The position numbers and the translations under genes are program-made. Below are positions 9,403 to 16,447 of a stretch of 64,000 bases of DNA, one piece after another. The stretch spans positions 1 to 64,000 of the forward strand of contig CADACQ010000004.1 of assembly GCA_902786465.1 (NCBI GenBank). Direction: 5' to 3'. Origin of the DNA: an uncultured Eubacteriales bacterium (GTDB lineage Bacteria > Bacillota > Clostridia > Christensenellales > CAG-138). The notes beneath the pieces are model-generated. The model saw only the letters and a list, made by a program, of their open reading frames with translations. It was not told where the DNA came from and made no database searches. Position 1 is the stretch's first letter. Every line of letters begins with the position of its first letter.

Positions 9403-9541
9403 TCATGCCTTTAGCGGCATCCATGGCATCGATGAGCCTCGAAAAAAAGCCTGTTTCATGGTTTTTTCGATAATCCCTAGTAGTATTTGTTGCAATCAGC
9501 TTAGGCTCGCAAGGATAACCGCTGTAGTTCGAATGGGGCGC
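9403..9541 (+). repeat. Diverged left-arm repeat with a degenerate tRNA-like end
   Basis: The gap 9337-9582 contains a block (about 9403-9510) that closely parallels 16216-16316: GGCATC words, CCTCGAAAAA, AGCCTGTTTCA, TTTTTTCGATAATC and TTGCAATCAGCTTAGGCTC occur in the same order. In the 16 kb copy this runs directly into tRNA fragment C; here it runs into a scrambled version (GCTCGCAAGG...GTTCGAAT). It looks like a fourth, degenerate attachment site splitting the carbonic anhydrase from the citrate genes. Confidence 0.5.
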
Positions 9542-9582
9542 ATAAAAACGGCATATATCTCTGTATATTGAGGAGGATAAAC

Positions 9583-10107
9583 ATGACGATTCGAGAGAGG
9601 CTGAAGGAAGGGAACCGGCGGTTCATCGAAACGGCCGATGCCGCAAGACGAATGGATACAGCCCTTAATGGGCAGCACCCCTACGCGATCGTGGTCTGCT
9701 GCTCCGATTCGCGCGTGATCCCGGAACAGATCTTTCATGCGGGCATAGGCGACCTGTTCGTCATCCGCGTGGCAGGGAATGTGCTGGACAATCATCAACT
9801 CGGCAGCATTGAATACGCAGCCGGGCATCTGCATTGCGGACATATCATCGTGCTCGGGCATACCGGGTGCGGCGCAGTCCGGGCCGCTATGACCGGTGGG
9901 GGCGAAGGGTTAATCTCATTCATTACCGATGAGATCCTGGGGGCAGTGGGCATGGAACGGGATGAGGATAAAGCCTGCTGCCTAAACGTACAGCATGCTG
10001 TTGACAGGCTGAAGAAAGAATTCCGGGAACATCCTGAAGCAAGCGGCGCGACCATCGAAGGCGCGGTGTATGACATCTTGAGCGGCGGTGTACGCTGGCT
10101 TGACTGA
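9583..10107 (+). CDS. Beta-class carbonic anhydrase
   Basis: This 174-residue zinc enzyme interconverts CO2 and bicarbonate. Zinc ligands and the catalytic dyad are visible: CCSDSR (Cys40, Asp42, Arg44) and GHTGCGA (His93, Cys96). The ATG at 9583 follows AGGAGG at 9571-9576; an upstream TTG at 9568 would include that ribosome site and is rejected. It may serve CO2 handling during citrate breakdown, though it could be independent of the citrate genes, because a degenerate repeat lies between them. Confidence 0.92.
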   Translation: MTIRERLKEGNRRFIETADAARRMDTALNGQHPYAIVVCCSDSRVIPEQIFHAGIGDLFVIRVAGNVLDNHQLGSIEYAAGHLHCGHIIVLGHTGCGAVRAAMTGGGEGLISFITDEILGAVGMERDEDKACCLNVQHAVDRLKKEFREHPEASGATIEGAVYDILSGGVRWLD

Positions 10108-10142
10108 AGCGCAACGGACGGATCGGAAGGAGGAGCGTGATC

Positions 10143-10358
10143 ATGAGGTCACTGCTCATATAGGACACAACGCGCGAGGAGCGTGAGAGAATAGTGCATC
10201 AGGCGCTATGGGGTGGTTGTGGGGTTGACTGCGAGTTTTGTTCGGGCTGCGACAACCGGGGCGGTGGAAGGATCGAAAGCATTTATCAGCCGTATATCGA
10301 CGGGCTGAAGGAGATCAGCGAGATCAATGCGGAATACCGGGCTCCGTTCGTCACGTGA
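10143..10358 (+). pseudogene. Small cysteine-rich protein gene interrupted by an in-frame TAG
   Basis: A strong AAGGAGG (10128-10134) precedes an ATG that opens a 72-codon frame, broken at codon 7 by TAG (10161-10163). Beyond it the frame reads DTTREERERIV, then a cysteine cluster (GCGVDCEFCSGCDN) and IYQPYIDGLKEISEI. This resembles a family of about 70-residue clostridial proteins of unknown function that begin LLIEDTTREER. Either the gene died recently by a point mutation or the amber codon is read through; nothing in the window supports the latter. Confidence 0.5.
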
Positions 10359-10379
10359 GGGGCAGGCTACTAATAAGAC

Positions 10380-10594
10380 ATCAATGAAACCAAATACCGC
10401 TTTATGTCCGCCTTTGATTCCGAGACGTGGTTCAGTATCCGTACCAGGATCCTAGACGAGCAGGAAAAGGACACCTACATGGATCCATTTATTTTGTTGC
10501 ATCCTTCCGCCACCTTATTGCCGTGGGTGTCATGGGCCATTGCGTCCACGGTAAGATGAGCCTGGGTGTAAAAAACAGAATCAGTTGTAAAAAA
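10380..10594 (+). pseudogene. Decayed N-terminal fragment, radical-SAM-like family
   Basis: One frame reads ETKYRFMSAFDSETWFSIR...ILDEQEKDTYMDPFI to about 10492; after a frameshift a second frame continues VASFRHLIAVGVMGHCVHGK. Together they resemble the start of a clostridial radical-SAM protein often found in mobile regions (from memory: YRFMSAFD...DPFMASFPHLLDVGIMGHCVHG). No radical-SAM CxxxCxxC motif is retained. The family assignment rests on memory of the wording and is tentative. Confidence 0.35.
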
Positions 10595-10596
10595 GC

Positions 10597-10624
10597 CTTT
10601 TGACAACATGATGACCACATTTTT
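10597..10624 (+). repeat. 28-bp direct repeat, copy 1
   Basis: A 28-base word centred on TGACAACATGATGACCACAT is repeated exactly at 16178-16205. Both copies lie a few hundred bases or less before a tRNA-Arg fragment, which suggests an element end or recombinase-binding arm site. Confidence 0.6.
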
Positions 10625-10802
10625 TTCGTATACGGCTGTCGCTGGCTTGTTTGAGGACTCCGGCACCGCTGAGACCATGGCTGCGCTCCTCTCCAACCCC
10701 GACGCGCGAAACCAGTGGAACGCGCTGTATAGTCTCCTCTCGGAGCTGTTGAAATTGCAGGCGAAATGGTATAAAGACATAGCTATCACTGGAAAAGGAT
10801 AA
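10608..10802 (+). pseudogene. Possible gene fragment of unknown function
   Basis: The first codons of this 64-codon frame lie inside the 28-bp repeat, so the ATG is unlikely to be the original start. From about 10640 the frame looks protein-like and G+C-rich (TAETMAALLSNPDARNQW, then a leucine/lysine-rich amphipathic helix ending at a TAA). I do not recognise it. It is probably the C-terminal remnant of a gene truncated by insertion. Confidence 0.3.
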
Positions 10803-10981
10803 TAACAGGCATAAATGTTCTCAGGAAACGATAAAGAGCACCAAAAAGTGCAACATTTTTACCACATTTCTATTAGAATGTTGCACTTGATATATACTTA
10901 TTAGCTTTTTGGCGGTTCAAAAAATACCTAAATTTGGCGATTTTTCGACTATATATACCTATTATCACACATTAATCAACC

Positions 10982-11024
10982 GCTCCTAAGCGGAACGCCG
11001 CGCGTTCGAATCGCGCCGGGGAGG
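10982..11024 (+). repeat. tRNA-Arg(CCU) 3' half, att-like copy B
   Basis: It has the same architecture and start point as copy A, but its T-stem is GCGCG/CGCGC instead of GTGGG/CCCGC. The changes are paired, so the stem is perfectly kept. It is followed by the same terminator hairpin and A+T-rich flank as copy A, making the A/B direct repeat roughly 150 bases long. It marks the boundary between the citrate and mannoside modules. Confidence 0.75.
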
Positions 11025-11026
11025 CC

Positions 11027-11063
11027 AAAAAAGCCCAGAAACTCTAAGTTTTTTGGGCTTTTT
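11027..11063 (+). terminator. Intrinsic terminator behind tRNA fragment B
   Basis: AAGCCCAGAAACT pairs with AGTTTTTTGGGCTT and is followed by T residues, as in copy A. Confidence 0.6.
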
Positions 11064-11194
11064 ATTATGTGATATATTTCCTAATACCACATATGTACCA
11101 CATTTTGTTCAGGAAGGGCTGTTTTTGGTTAATGCGTTTACGGCTATTCTAATACGAATCCCCGTACTGAATGAGGCTTTCGTTCCCGTCTTTA

Positions 11195-11929
11195 TCAGAA
11201 TTGGGAGTAATACTTTTTGCGGTATTCCAATGGTGTCATGCCAATGTGCTCTCGGAAAGCGCGACAAAAATGAGAGGCGCTGCAAAAGCACAAGGTGTAT
11301 GCTATTTCGGTAACACTTTTTTTGCGATCCTTCAGCATTTCCTCGGATTGCTTAAGCTTCTCAGTCAGAATAAAGGCAGATGGCGATTGACCGGTTTCGT
11401 TTTTGAAAAGCGTGGAAAAATAATGCTTCTCAAGACCTTCATTTTTCGCTATTTCCGTTACGGAAAGGGGATTGAAGATGTTCTGTCTGATATAAACAAT
11501 TGCATTCGAAACATGATAGGAATGCTTTGTTTTCTTCTTTTGGTTGGCTAAAAGATAGTAATGACGCAAAAGATCGGCGCTTACCGCAGCCACCTCGTTC
11601 TCATTCATGCAAGCCTCCAACTCATTGATATAGAAGTCACTCAGGCAAAGAGCAGTCTCGTAGTCCACGCCTCTTCGAATCGCGGCACGTGAAAAGGTCA
11701 CCAGAAAAGTAATGACACAATTTTTCATGCCGCGAAGCGTGTTTGGACCGAGTATTTCCGCATAGGGAAACATGATCTTTTTTGAAAGCACTTCTGTATG
11801 AATCCAGGATTCCACCACTTCCGGACTGACATCAAAAATAGCGGCAGGGTTTTGCTCTATCTCATACTTGTGATGTGTAAAACCGCTTCGTTTTACGTTG
11901 TTAACGTATTCATTTGCTCTTTCAAACAT
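11195..11929 (-). CDS. AraC-family transcriptional regulator
   Basis: The 244-residue protein ends in a two-part AraC helix-turn-helix domain (about residues 150-242): first half SVTEIAKNEGLEKHYFSTLF, second half SVTEIAYTLCFCSASHFCRAF followed by GMTPLEYRKKY. The N-terminal part has no recognisable cupin wording and may sense a ligand. I choose the ATG at 11929 (AGAGGTG upstream) over one ten codons earlier. It is divergent from the beta-mannosidase and probably controls it in response to a mannoside. Confidence 0.88.
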   Translation of the reverse strand: MFERANEYVNNVKRSGFTHHKYEIEQNPAAIFDVSPEVVESWIHTEVLSKKIMFPYAEILGPNTLRGMKNCVITFLVTFSRAAIRRGVDYETALCLSDFYINELEACMNENEVAAVSADLLRHYYLLANQKKKTKHSYHVSNAIVYIRQNIFNPLSVTEIAKNEGLEKHYFSTLFKNETGQSPSAFILTEKLKQSEEMLKDRKKSVTEIAYTLCFCSASHFCRAFREHIGMTPLEYRKKYYSQF

Positions 11930-11939
11930 ATGTTCACCT

Positions 11940-11996
11940 CTATGATATAAAACATACATCTATGATATTTTACATCGTAGAGCTATGATATACAAT
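11940..11996. promoter_or_regulatory. Divergent promoters with three CTATGATAT operator repeats
   Basis: CTATGATAT occurs at 11940-11948, 11960-11968 and 11983-11991, spaced 20 and 23 bases, roughly two helical turns. They overlap a plus-strand promoter (TTTACA 11969-11974, 16-base spacer, TACAAT 11991-11996) for the mannosidase and a minus-strand promoter (TTGTAT/TAAAAT, 17-base spacer, 11967-11995) for the regulator. The repeats are the likely binding sites of the AraC-type protein. Confidence 0.55.
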
Positions 11997-12033
11997 AATC
12001 AAATCTGCTTGATTCTGCGATATGGAGGTTTTT

Positions 12034-14574
12034 ATGCGAAAAGTTGATCTGAAGGGTGACTGGTTTCTTTCGCAGGATGGGGGAGAGCCGATCCCCGGCG
12101 TTCTGCCCGGCTGTACCTATCTTGATTATATGAGAAACGGGATGGAGGATCCTTTCTACGGCGAAAACGAGACCAAAGCTACCGAGCTTGCCCACCATGA
12201 TTACACCTATTCCCGGACCTTCATCATTCAGGCAGAAACGATTGCTTACAAGCATGTAGATTTTGTTGGCGACGGGCTTGATACCGTGATGGATATCTAT
12301 CTGAACGACCAGCTTTTGGGACATGCAGAAAACATCAACCGCACCTACCGTTTTGACGCGAAACCTCTTTTGCAGGCGGGTGATAACTGCATCCGCCTTG
12401 AAATTCGAGATCCTTATGAGGTCATGAAGGAACGTCAGGCGGCGCACCCGATTCTTGAAAAGGGTATCCCATTCCCACTCGTTGGTCACATCCGAAAAAC
12501 TCCCTGCCATTTTTCCTGGGACTGGGGCCCGCAGCTTGCGCCGGCAGGAGTAATGCGTTCTATCGGCTTCGAAGCCTATGATAACAGAATCGACGATATT
12601 CGTATCGAACAGATTCATAAGGACGGAGGCGTGAGCCTTTCCTTTGAAGTTACACCGCTTGAAATAACGGAGGCGACCTTCTGCGAGGTCACGCTCACGG
12701 CACCGAACGGGAGCGCCTCTAACTATGTCTTGGAGAAGCAAGACAGGAGTTTCAAAAAGACCGTTCTTGTGGAGAATCCTGAACTGTGGTGGTGCAACGG
12801 TTTAGGTGATCAGCCGCTCTATAGCGTGGAGGCCTTTCTGAAGACCGGAGAAACCGAACAGGACCGCATATGCAAGCGCATCGGCCTTCGCACCATCGAG
12901 CTTGATACTAAACCCGATGATTGGGGCGAACAGTTCCGCTTTGTCGTCAACGGCGTTCCGATTTTCAGCAAAGGCGGCGACTGGATTCCCGCCGATTCCT
13001 TTATTCAGCGTACGACCCGGGAAGATTACTACTGGTACATACGGGAATGTCAAAAGGCCAACATGAACATGATTCGCGTATGGGGCGGAGGGTATTTCGA
13101 AGACGAGAATTTTTATGATGCCTGTGATGAAATGGGCATCCTGGTCTGGCAGGATTGCCTTTTTGCCTGCAATATCTATCCTTTCGATCAACCCGAATTC
13201 GTTGAGAACATTCATTTAGAAATCAAAGATAACGTAAAGCGCTTGCGCCATCGTGCGTCCTTAGCCATCTGGTGCGCCAACAATGAGTGCGAAGCGGCTA
13301 TGGGCTTTGTTCGAAGGAGCGCCGGAGAGCTTGCGGAGACCAACATTCACTTCTACCATTTTGAACTGCGTGATATGGTCAAGGAATTTGATCAAGTAAC
13401 GCCCTATTGGCCGGGTTCGCCGGGAAGCGGCCGGTATAAGGTTAAGTCCGGCAATAGGATAGGCAAGGTCAAGGGCGATACGCATCTTTGGTCCATCTGG
13501 CATGGCATGTTTCCCATCGAAGATTTTGCTCATTACAACACTCGTTTCTGTAGTGAATTCGGTATGGAATCCATGCCTGTTATGAAAACGATTCGCTCCT
13601 TCCATCCCGAGGGCGAAATCAAGCTTTTGGACCCCGTAATGCTGCTTCACCAGAAAAATGGCAGCGGCAACGAGAAGATGGATTATTACCTGCTCGCCAA
13701 ATATAAGGAACCCAAAAAATTTGAGGATTTCGTTTATCTCTCCCAGATCGTGCAGTCTGATACTGTTCGATACGCGACGGAGTGCTGGAAGCGCAATATC
13801 GGCCACCAGAACGGAGCTCTCTACTGGCAGCTGAACGACTGCTGGCCGGTTGCCTCCTGGGCTGCAGTGGATTACAATAAGCAGAAAAAGGCCGTTCTCT
13901 ATCATTCCGGATTGTTCAACAAGATGCTGATGGTCTCCAACGACTACCACAAGAGCGACATCGACCTCTATGTCATCAATGAGTTCAACCATTCCTTTGA
14001 TCTGATACTGGAATGGACCGTCTTCGATTTCTACGGGAAAAAACTTGCGGAAGGAGCACGCAATGTAAGCGTTGGCGCCGTCGCATCTGTAAAGGCAGTT
14101 AATGTGAACTTCAAAAAGGATCTGAAAGGAATCGATATCAAAGACTGCTTTATCAATGTGGTGCTGAAGAACAACGAGTGCATCGTGGATGAAAAGTCTT
14201 ATCTGCTCGTACCCGACAAAGAAGCTAGGCTGCCTAAACCTAAATTCACTGTTAATGTCACAAAAGAAAACGGCAAAGCCGTTGTACGTATCACATCCGA
14301 TTGCTACGCCCGTTATGTCTTCGTTGACAGTGATGCGCTGGCTTCCGCTTGGGACGATAACTACATCACCATCCTACCCGGAGCAACCGCCGTCTTTACA
14401 GCCGATGCGGATGATTCAGTTTCGATCGACTCAGTTGCGAGCACTCTGACCATACAGAATATGGCAGATACCGAAACCTATCTCACCGACCGCGAGGAAA
14501 GAAAACTACGTCGCTCCATTTTCTGGTCAGGCAAGAACTGGCTCACCTATATCCTGTGCAAACTATTTATGTAA
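12034..14574 (+). CDS. Beta-mannosidase, glycoside hydrolase family 2
   Basis: The 846-residue enzyme should remove terminal beta-linked mannose from oligosaccharides. The GH2 layout is visible: an N-terminal sugar-binding domain (GDWFLSQDGGEPIPGVLPG), immunoglobulin-like domain, then a TIM barrel with GGDWIPADSF and RVWGGGYFEDENFYDACDE. The acid/base glutamate is in WCANNE (Glu418) and the nucleophile in CSEFGMES (Glu508). There is no signal peptide, so it acts on imported oligosaccharides. The ATG at 12034 follows GGAGG. Codon use is visibly more A+T-rich than in neighbouring core genes, consistent with transfer. Confidence 0.93.
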   Translation: MRKVDLKGDWFLSQDGGEPIPGVLPGCTYLDYMRNGMEDPFYGENETKATELAHHDYTYSRTFIIQAETIAYKHVDFVGDGLDTVMDIYLNDQLLGHAENINRTYRFDAKPLLQAGDNCIRLEIRDPYEVMKERQAAHPILEKGIPFPLVGHIRKTPCHFSWDWGPQLAPAGVMRSIGFEAYDNRIDDIRIEQIHKDGGVSLSFEVTPLEITEATFCEVTLTAPNGSASNYVLEKQDRSFKKTVLVENPELWWCNGLGDQPLYSVEAFLKTGETEQDRICKRIGLRTIELDTKPDDWGEQFRFVVNGVPIFSKGGDWIPADSFIQRTTREDYYWYIRECQKANMNMIRVWGGGYFEDENFYDACDEMGILVWQDCLFACNIYPFDQPEFVENIHLEIKDNVKRLRHRASLAIWCANNECEAAMGFVRRSAGELAETNIHFYHFELRDMVKEFDQVTPYWPGSPGSGRYKVKSGNRIGKVKGDTHLWSIWHGMFPIEDFAHYNTRFCSEFGMESMPVMKTIRSFHPEGEIKLLDPVMLLHQKNGSGNEKMDYYLLAKYKEPKKFEDFVYLSQIVQSDTVRYATECWKRNIGHQNGALYWQLNDCWPVASWAAVDYNKQKKAVLYHSGLFNKMLMVSNDYHKSDIDLYVINEFNHSFDLILEWTVFDFYGKKLAEGARNVSVGAVASVKAVNVNFKKDLKGIDIKDCFINVVLKNNECIVDEKSYLLVPDKEARLPKPKFTVNVTKENGKAVVRITSDCYARYVFVDSDALASAWDDNYITILPGATAVFTADADDSVSIDSVASTLTIQNMADTETYLTDREERKLRRSIFWSGKNWLTYILCKLFM

Positions 14575-14585
14575 GGGGAAACGAT

Positions 14586-16001
14586 ATGGAAGAAAACTTC
14601 GAGAAAACCAAGCAAGCGACGGAAACCGGCGCAACCGAAGAAGTCGTCGCCCGTATCCCGAAAGGCGAGAAATTCACCTTCGGCTTCTATTTCATCGGTC
14701 AGCTGATCATGTACGGCATGGTCTCCAGCTACATCTCGCTGTTTATGACCGAATCCGGCATCGCCGCCTTCGTCATCTCCGCCATTCTGTTTGTCGCAAA
14801 AGTTTGGGATGCGGTCAATGACCCTTTGTTCGCAATCTTTATCGACAAAAAACAGATCTTCAAACATAAGTACCTTTCCTGGGTACGCATCTCCACCGTC
14901 CTGATTCCACTCACCACCATCTTCGTATTCATCATGCCGGATTCATTCGGTAACACTGCGAAGATCATATGGCTGCTCATCGGCTACATGCTGTGGGATC
15001 TGGCGTATACGATCTGTGACGTGCCGATCCACGCTCTTGCTACCTGTATGACGGATAATGTCAAGGAGCGTGACGGACTCTTCATTAAGAAGACCGTCTT
15101 CGGCTATATCGGTGTTCTGATCGTTCTCTTTGTGCCGATGCTTTATCCCAGGATCGGCTGGGGACCGACGGCCGTTATCATGTCGATCATTTCCTTGGCG
15201 ACCATGCTTCCTGTCGGCTTTAAGGCGCAGGAACGCTACACCAGCGCACCCGAGAAAGAGCCGTCCTTCAAGGAGATGGGCCGCTATCTGGTCAAGAATA
15301 AGCCCCTGCTCATTATCAGCCTTGCCTCTATCGTTGCTTCACTGACTGCGACAAGCGGAACCGCCGGCAACTACGTGGCAATCTATCTGTTAGGCAGCGA
15401 GGACTACATCACCTACATGGCCATTTTAGCCGTTCCGCCGGCATTCCTCTCCATCCTTCTGACGAAATTTCTTTTGAAGAAGTTCGACAAGTTCTGGGTT
15501 TACATCGCTTCTTGCGTTTCCAACATCATCTTCGGTATCATTATTTTTTACACAGGCTACGAGAATATTCCTCTCTACCTTACGATGTGCGCGATCAAAA
15601 CGCTTTTCGGAAGCGCAGGCGCCGTTACGGGAGCTATGTTCATTGCTGACTGCGCGGAATACGGCCACTATGCGACCGGCCAGCGCAATCAGGGCGTTGC
15701 TTTTTCTGTGCAGACCTTTACTGCTAAATTCACCAGCGCTATTTCCACTGCCATAGGTATGCTGTTACTTGGCTTCATTGGCTTCCAATCCGGCACCGGT
15801 GCTGCGCAGACATCTGGGACTCTAAGAGGCGTTTGGTATATGAATACCCTGATTCCTCTCATCGGCGTTGCCGCATCCATCGCGCTTTTACTCATCGGCT
15901 ATCGATTAAGAACCAAGGATGCGCAGATCATGGCCAAAGCCAACGCCTGCGAAATCAGCCGCGAGGAAGCAGAGATCGCCCTTGGCGGAAAGAAAATCTG
16001 A
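14586..16001 (+). CDS. GPH-family sugar:cation symporter
   Basis: This 471-residue, 12-helix transporter belongs to the glycoside-pentoside-hexuronide family of the major facilitator superfamily. Typical wording is FGFYFIGQLIMYGMVSSYI near the N-terminus and VAKVWDAVNDPLFA in the first half. It follows the mannosidase by 11 bases with AAGGGGAAACG before the ATG, so it is almost certainly co-transcribed and probably imports the mannosidase's substrate. Confidence 0.88.
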   Translation: MEENFEKTKQATETGATEEVVARIPKGEKFTFGFYFIGQLIMYGMVSSYISLFMTESGIAAFVISAILFVAKVWDAVNDPLFAIFIDKKQIFKHKYLSWVRISTVLIPLTTIFVFIMPDSFGNTAKIIWLLIGYMLWDLAYTICDVPIHALATCMTDNVKERDGLFIKKTVFGYIGVLIVLFVPMLYPRIGWGPTAVIMSIISLATMLPVGFKAQERYTSAPEKEPSFKEMGRYLVKNKPLLIISLASIVASLTATSGTAGNYVAIYLLGSEDYITYMAILAVPPAFLSILLTKFLLKKFDKFWVYIASCVSNIIFGIIIFYTGYENIPLYLTMCAIKTLFGSAGAVTGAMFIADCAEYGHYATGQRNQGVAFSVQTFTAKFTSAISTAIGMLLLGFIGFQSGTGAAQTSGTLRGVWYMNTLIPLIGVAASIALLLIGYRLRTKDAQIMAKANACEISREEAEIALGGKKI

Positions 16002-16122
16002 TAGGGTATTATTGCAAAAAGCATACCGCTTAATCTATAATCTGCACTTGCCTGCTTCCGATCCTTTATCTTCGACCGGTTTCCGGGAAGAACCGAAAAA
16101 AGAATTCGCTTCCTGCCTTAAC

Positions 16123-16157
16123 GAAGGGACTGTGACTGTTTTCACAGTCCCTTCTTT
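16123..16157 (+). terminator. Intrinsic terminator of the mannosidase operon
   Basis: A perfect 13-bp stem, GAAGGGACTGTGA with TCACAGTCCCTTC, encloses a six-base loop and is followed by TTT. Confidence 0.85.
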
Positions 16158-16177
16158 CTGTATAGTTGCTGAAACAA

Positions 16178-16205
16178 CTTTTGACAACATGATGACCACA
16201 TTTTT
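16178..16205 (+). repeat. 28-bp direct repeat, copy 2
   Basis: Exact second copy of the word at 10597-10624, lying about 110 bases before tRNA fragment C. Confidence 0.6.
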
Positions 16206-16316
16206 GTGTCCTTTCATGACTCTTATGGCATTCATGGCATCAGTGGACCTCGAAAAAGAGCCTGTTTCAGGGATTTTTTCGATAATCTCTAGCATTATTA
16301 GTTGCAATCAGCTTAG

Positions 16317-16359
16317 GCTCCTAAGCGGAACGCCGTGGGTTCGAATCCCGCCGGGGAGG
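16317..16359 (+). repeat. tRNA-Arg(CCU) 3' half, att-like copy C
   Basis: Same 43-base unit as copy A (one difference in the variable loop), starting at the same base by the anticodon loop. The sequence before it (CAGCTTAG) does not pair with the anticodon-stem 3' strand, so the 5' half is absent. What follows is unlike the flank of copies A and B, as expected for the outer junction with the chromosome. Confidence 0.75.
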
Positions 16360-16388
16360 CCCTTTTCGCTGCAGCACAGGTCAAATCG

Positions 16389-16414
16389 AAAAAAACGCTC
16401 CCCGGACGGGAGCG
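16389..16414 (-). terminator. Intrinsic terminator of pgi
   Basis: On the minus strand CGCTCCC pairs with GGGAGCG over CGTCC-type loop bases and is followed by seven T residues, 34 bases past the pgi stop. Confidence 0.85.
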
Positions 16415-16447
16415 CTTTGGATCGAAGACATCGGGGCAGGGAACGGA

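Larger units (their letters stand above)
10803..11194. other. A+T-rich gap around att-like copy B
   Basis: No gene is seen. The gap contains an 11-bp inverted repeat (AGTGCAACATT at 10847-10857, AATGTTGCACT at 10877-10887), tRNA fragment B with its terminator, and a downstream flank to about 11130 that parallels 451-520 (TACCACATTTTGTTC, GGAAGGGCTGTTTT). The word ACCACATTT recurs several times here and near 480. Confidence 0.55.
16002..16388. other. Non-coding end of the insertion zone
   Basis: No gene is seen. In order the stretch holds the terminator of the mannoside operon, the second copy of the 28-bp repeat (16178-16205), the left-arm repeat parallel to 9403-9510 (16216-16316) and tRNA fragment C. 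Core, G+C-rich sequence starts after 16360. Confidence 0.6.

Noticed and set aside
11983..12741. Minus-strand 252-codon frame overlapping the mannosidase start
   Set aside because: It runs opposite the conserved GH2 N-terminal domain and shows no family features.
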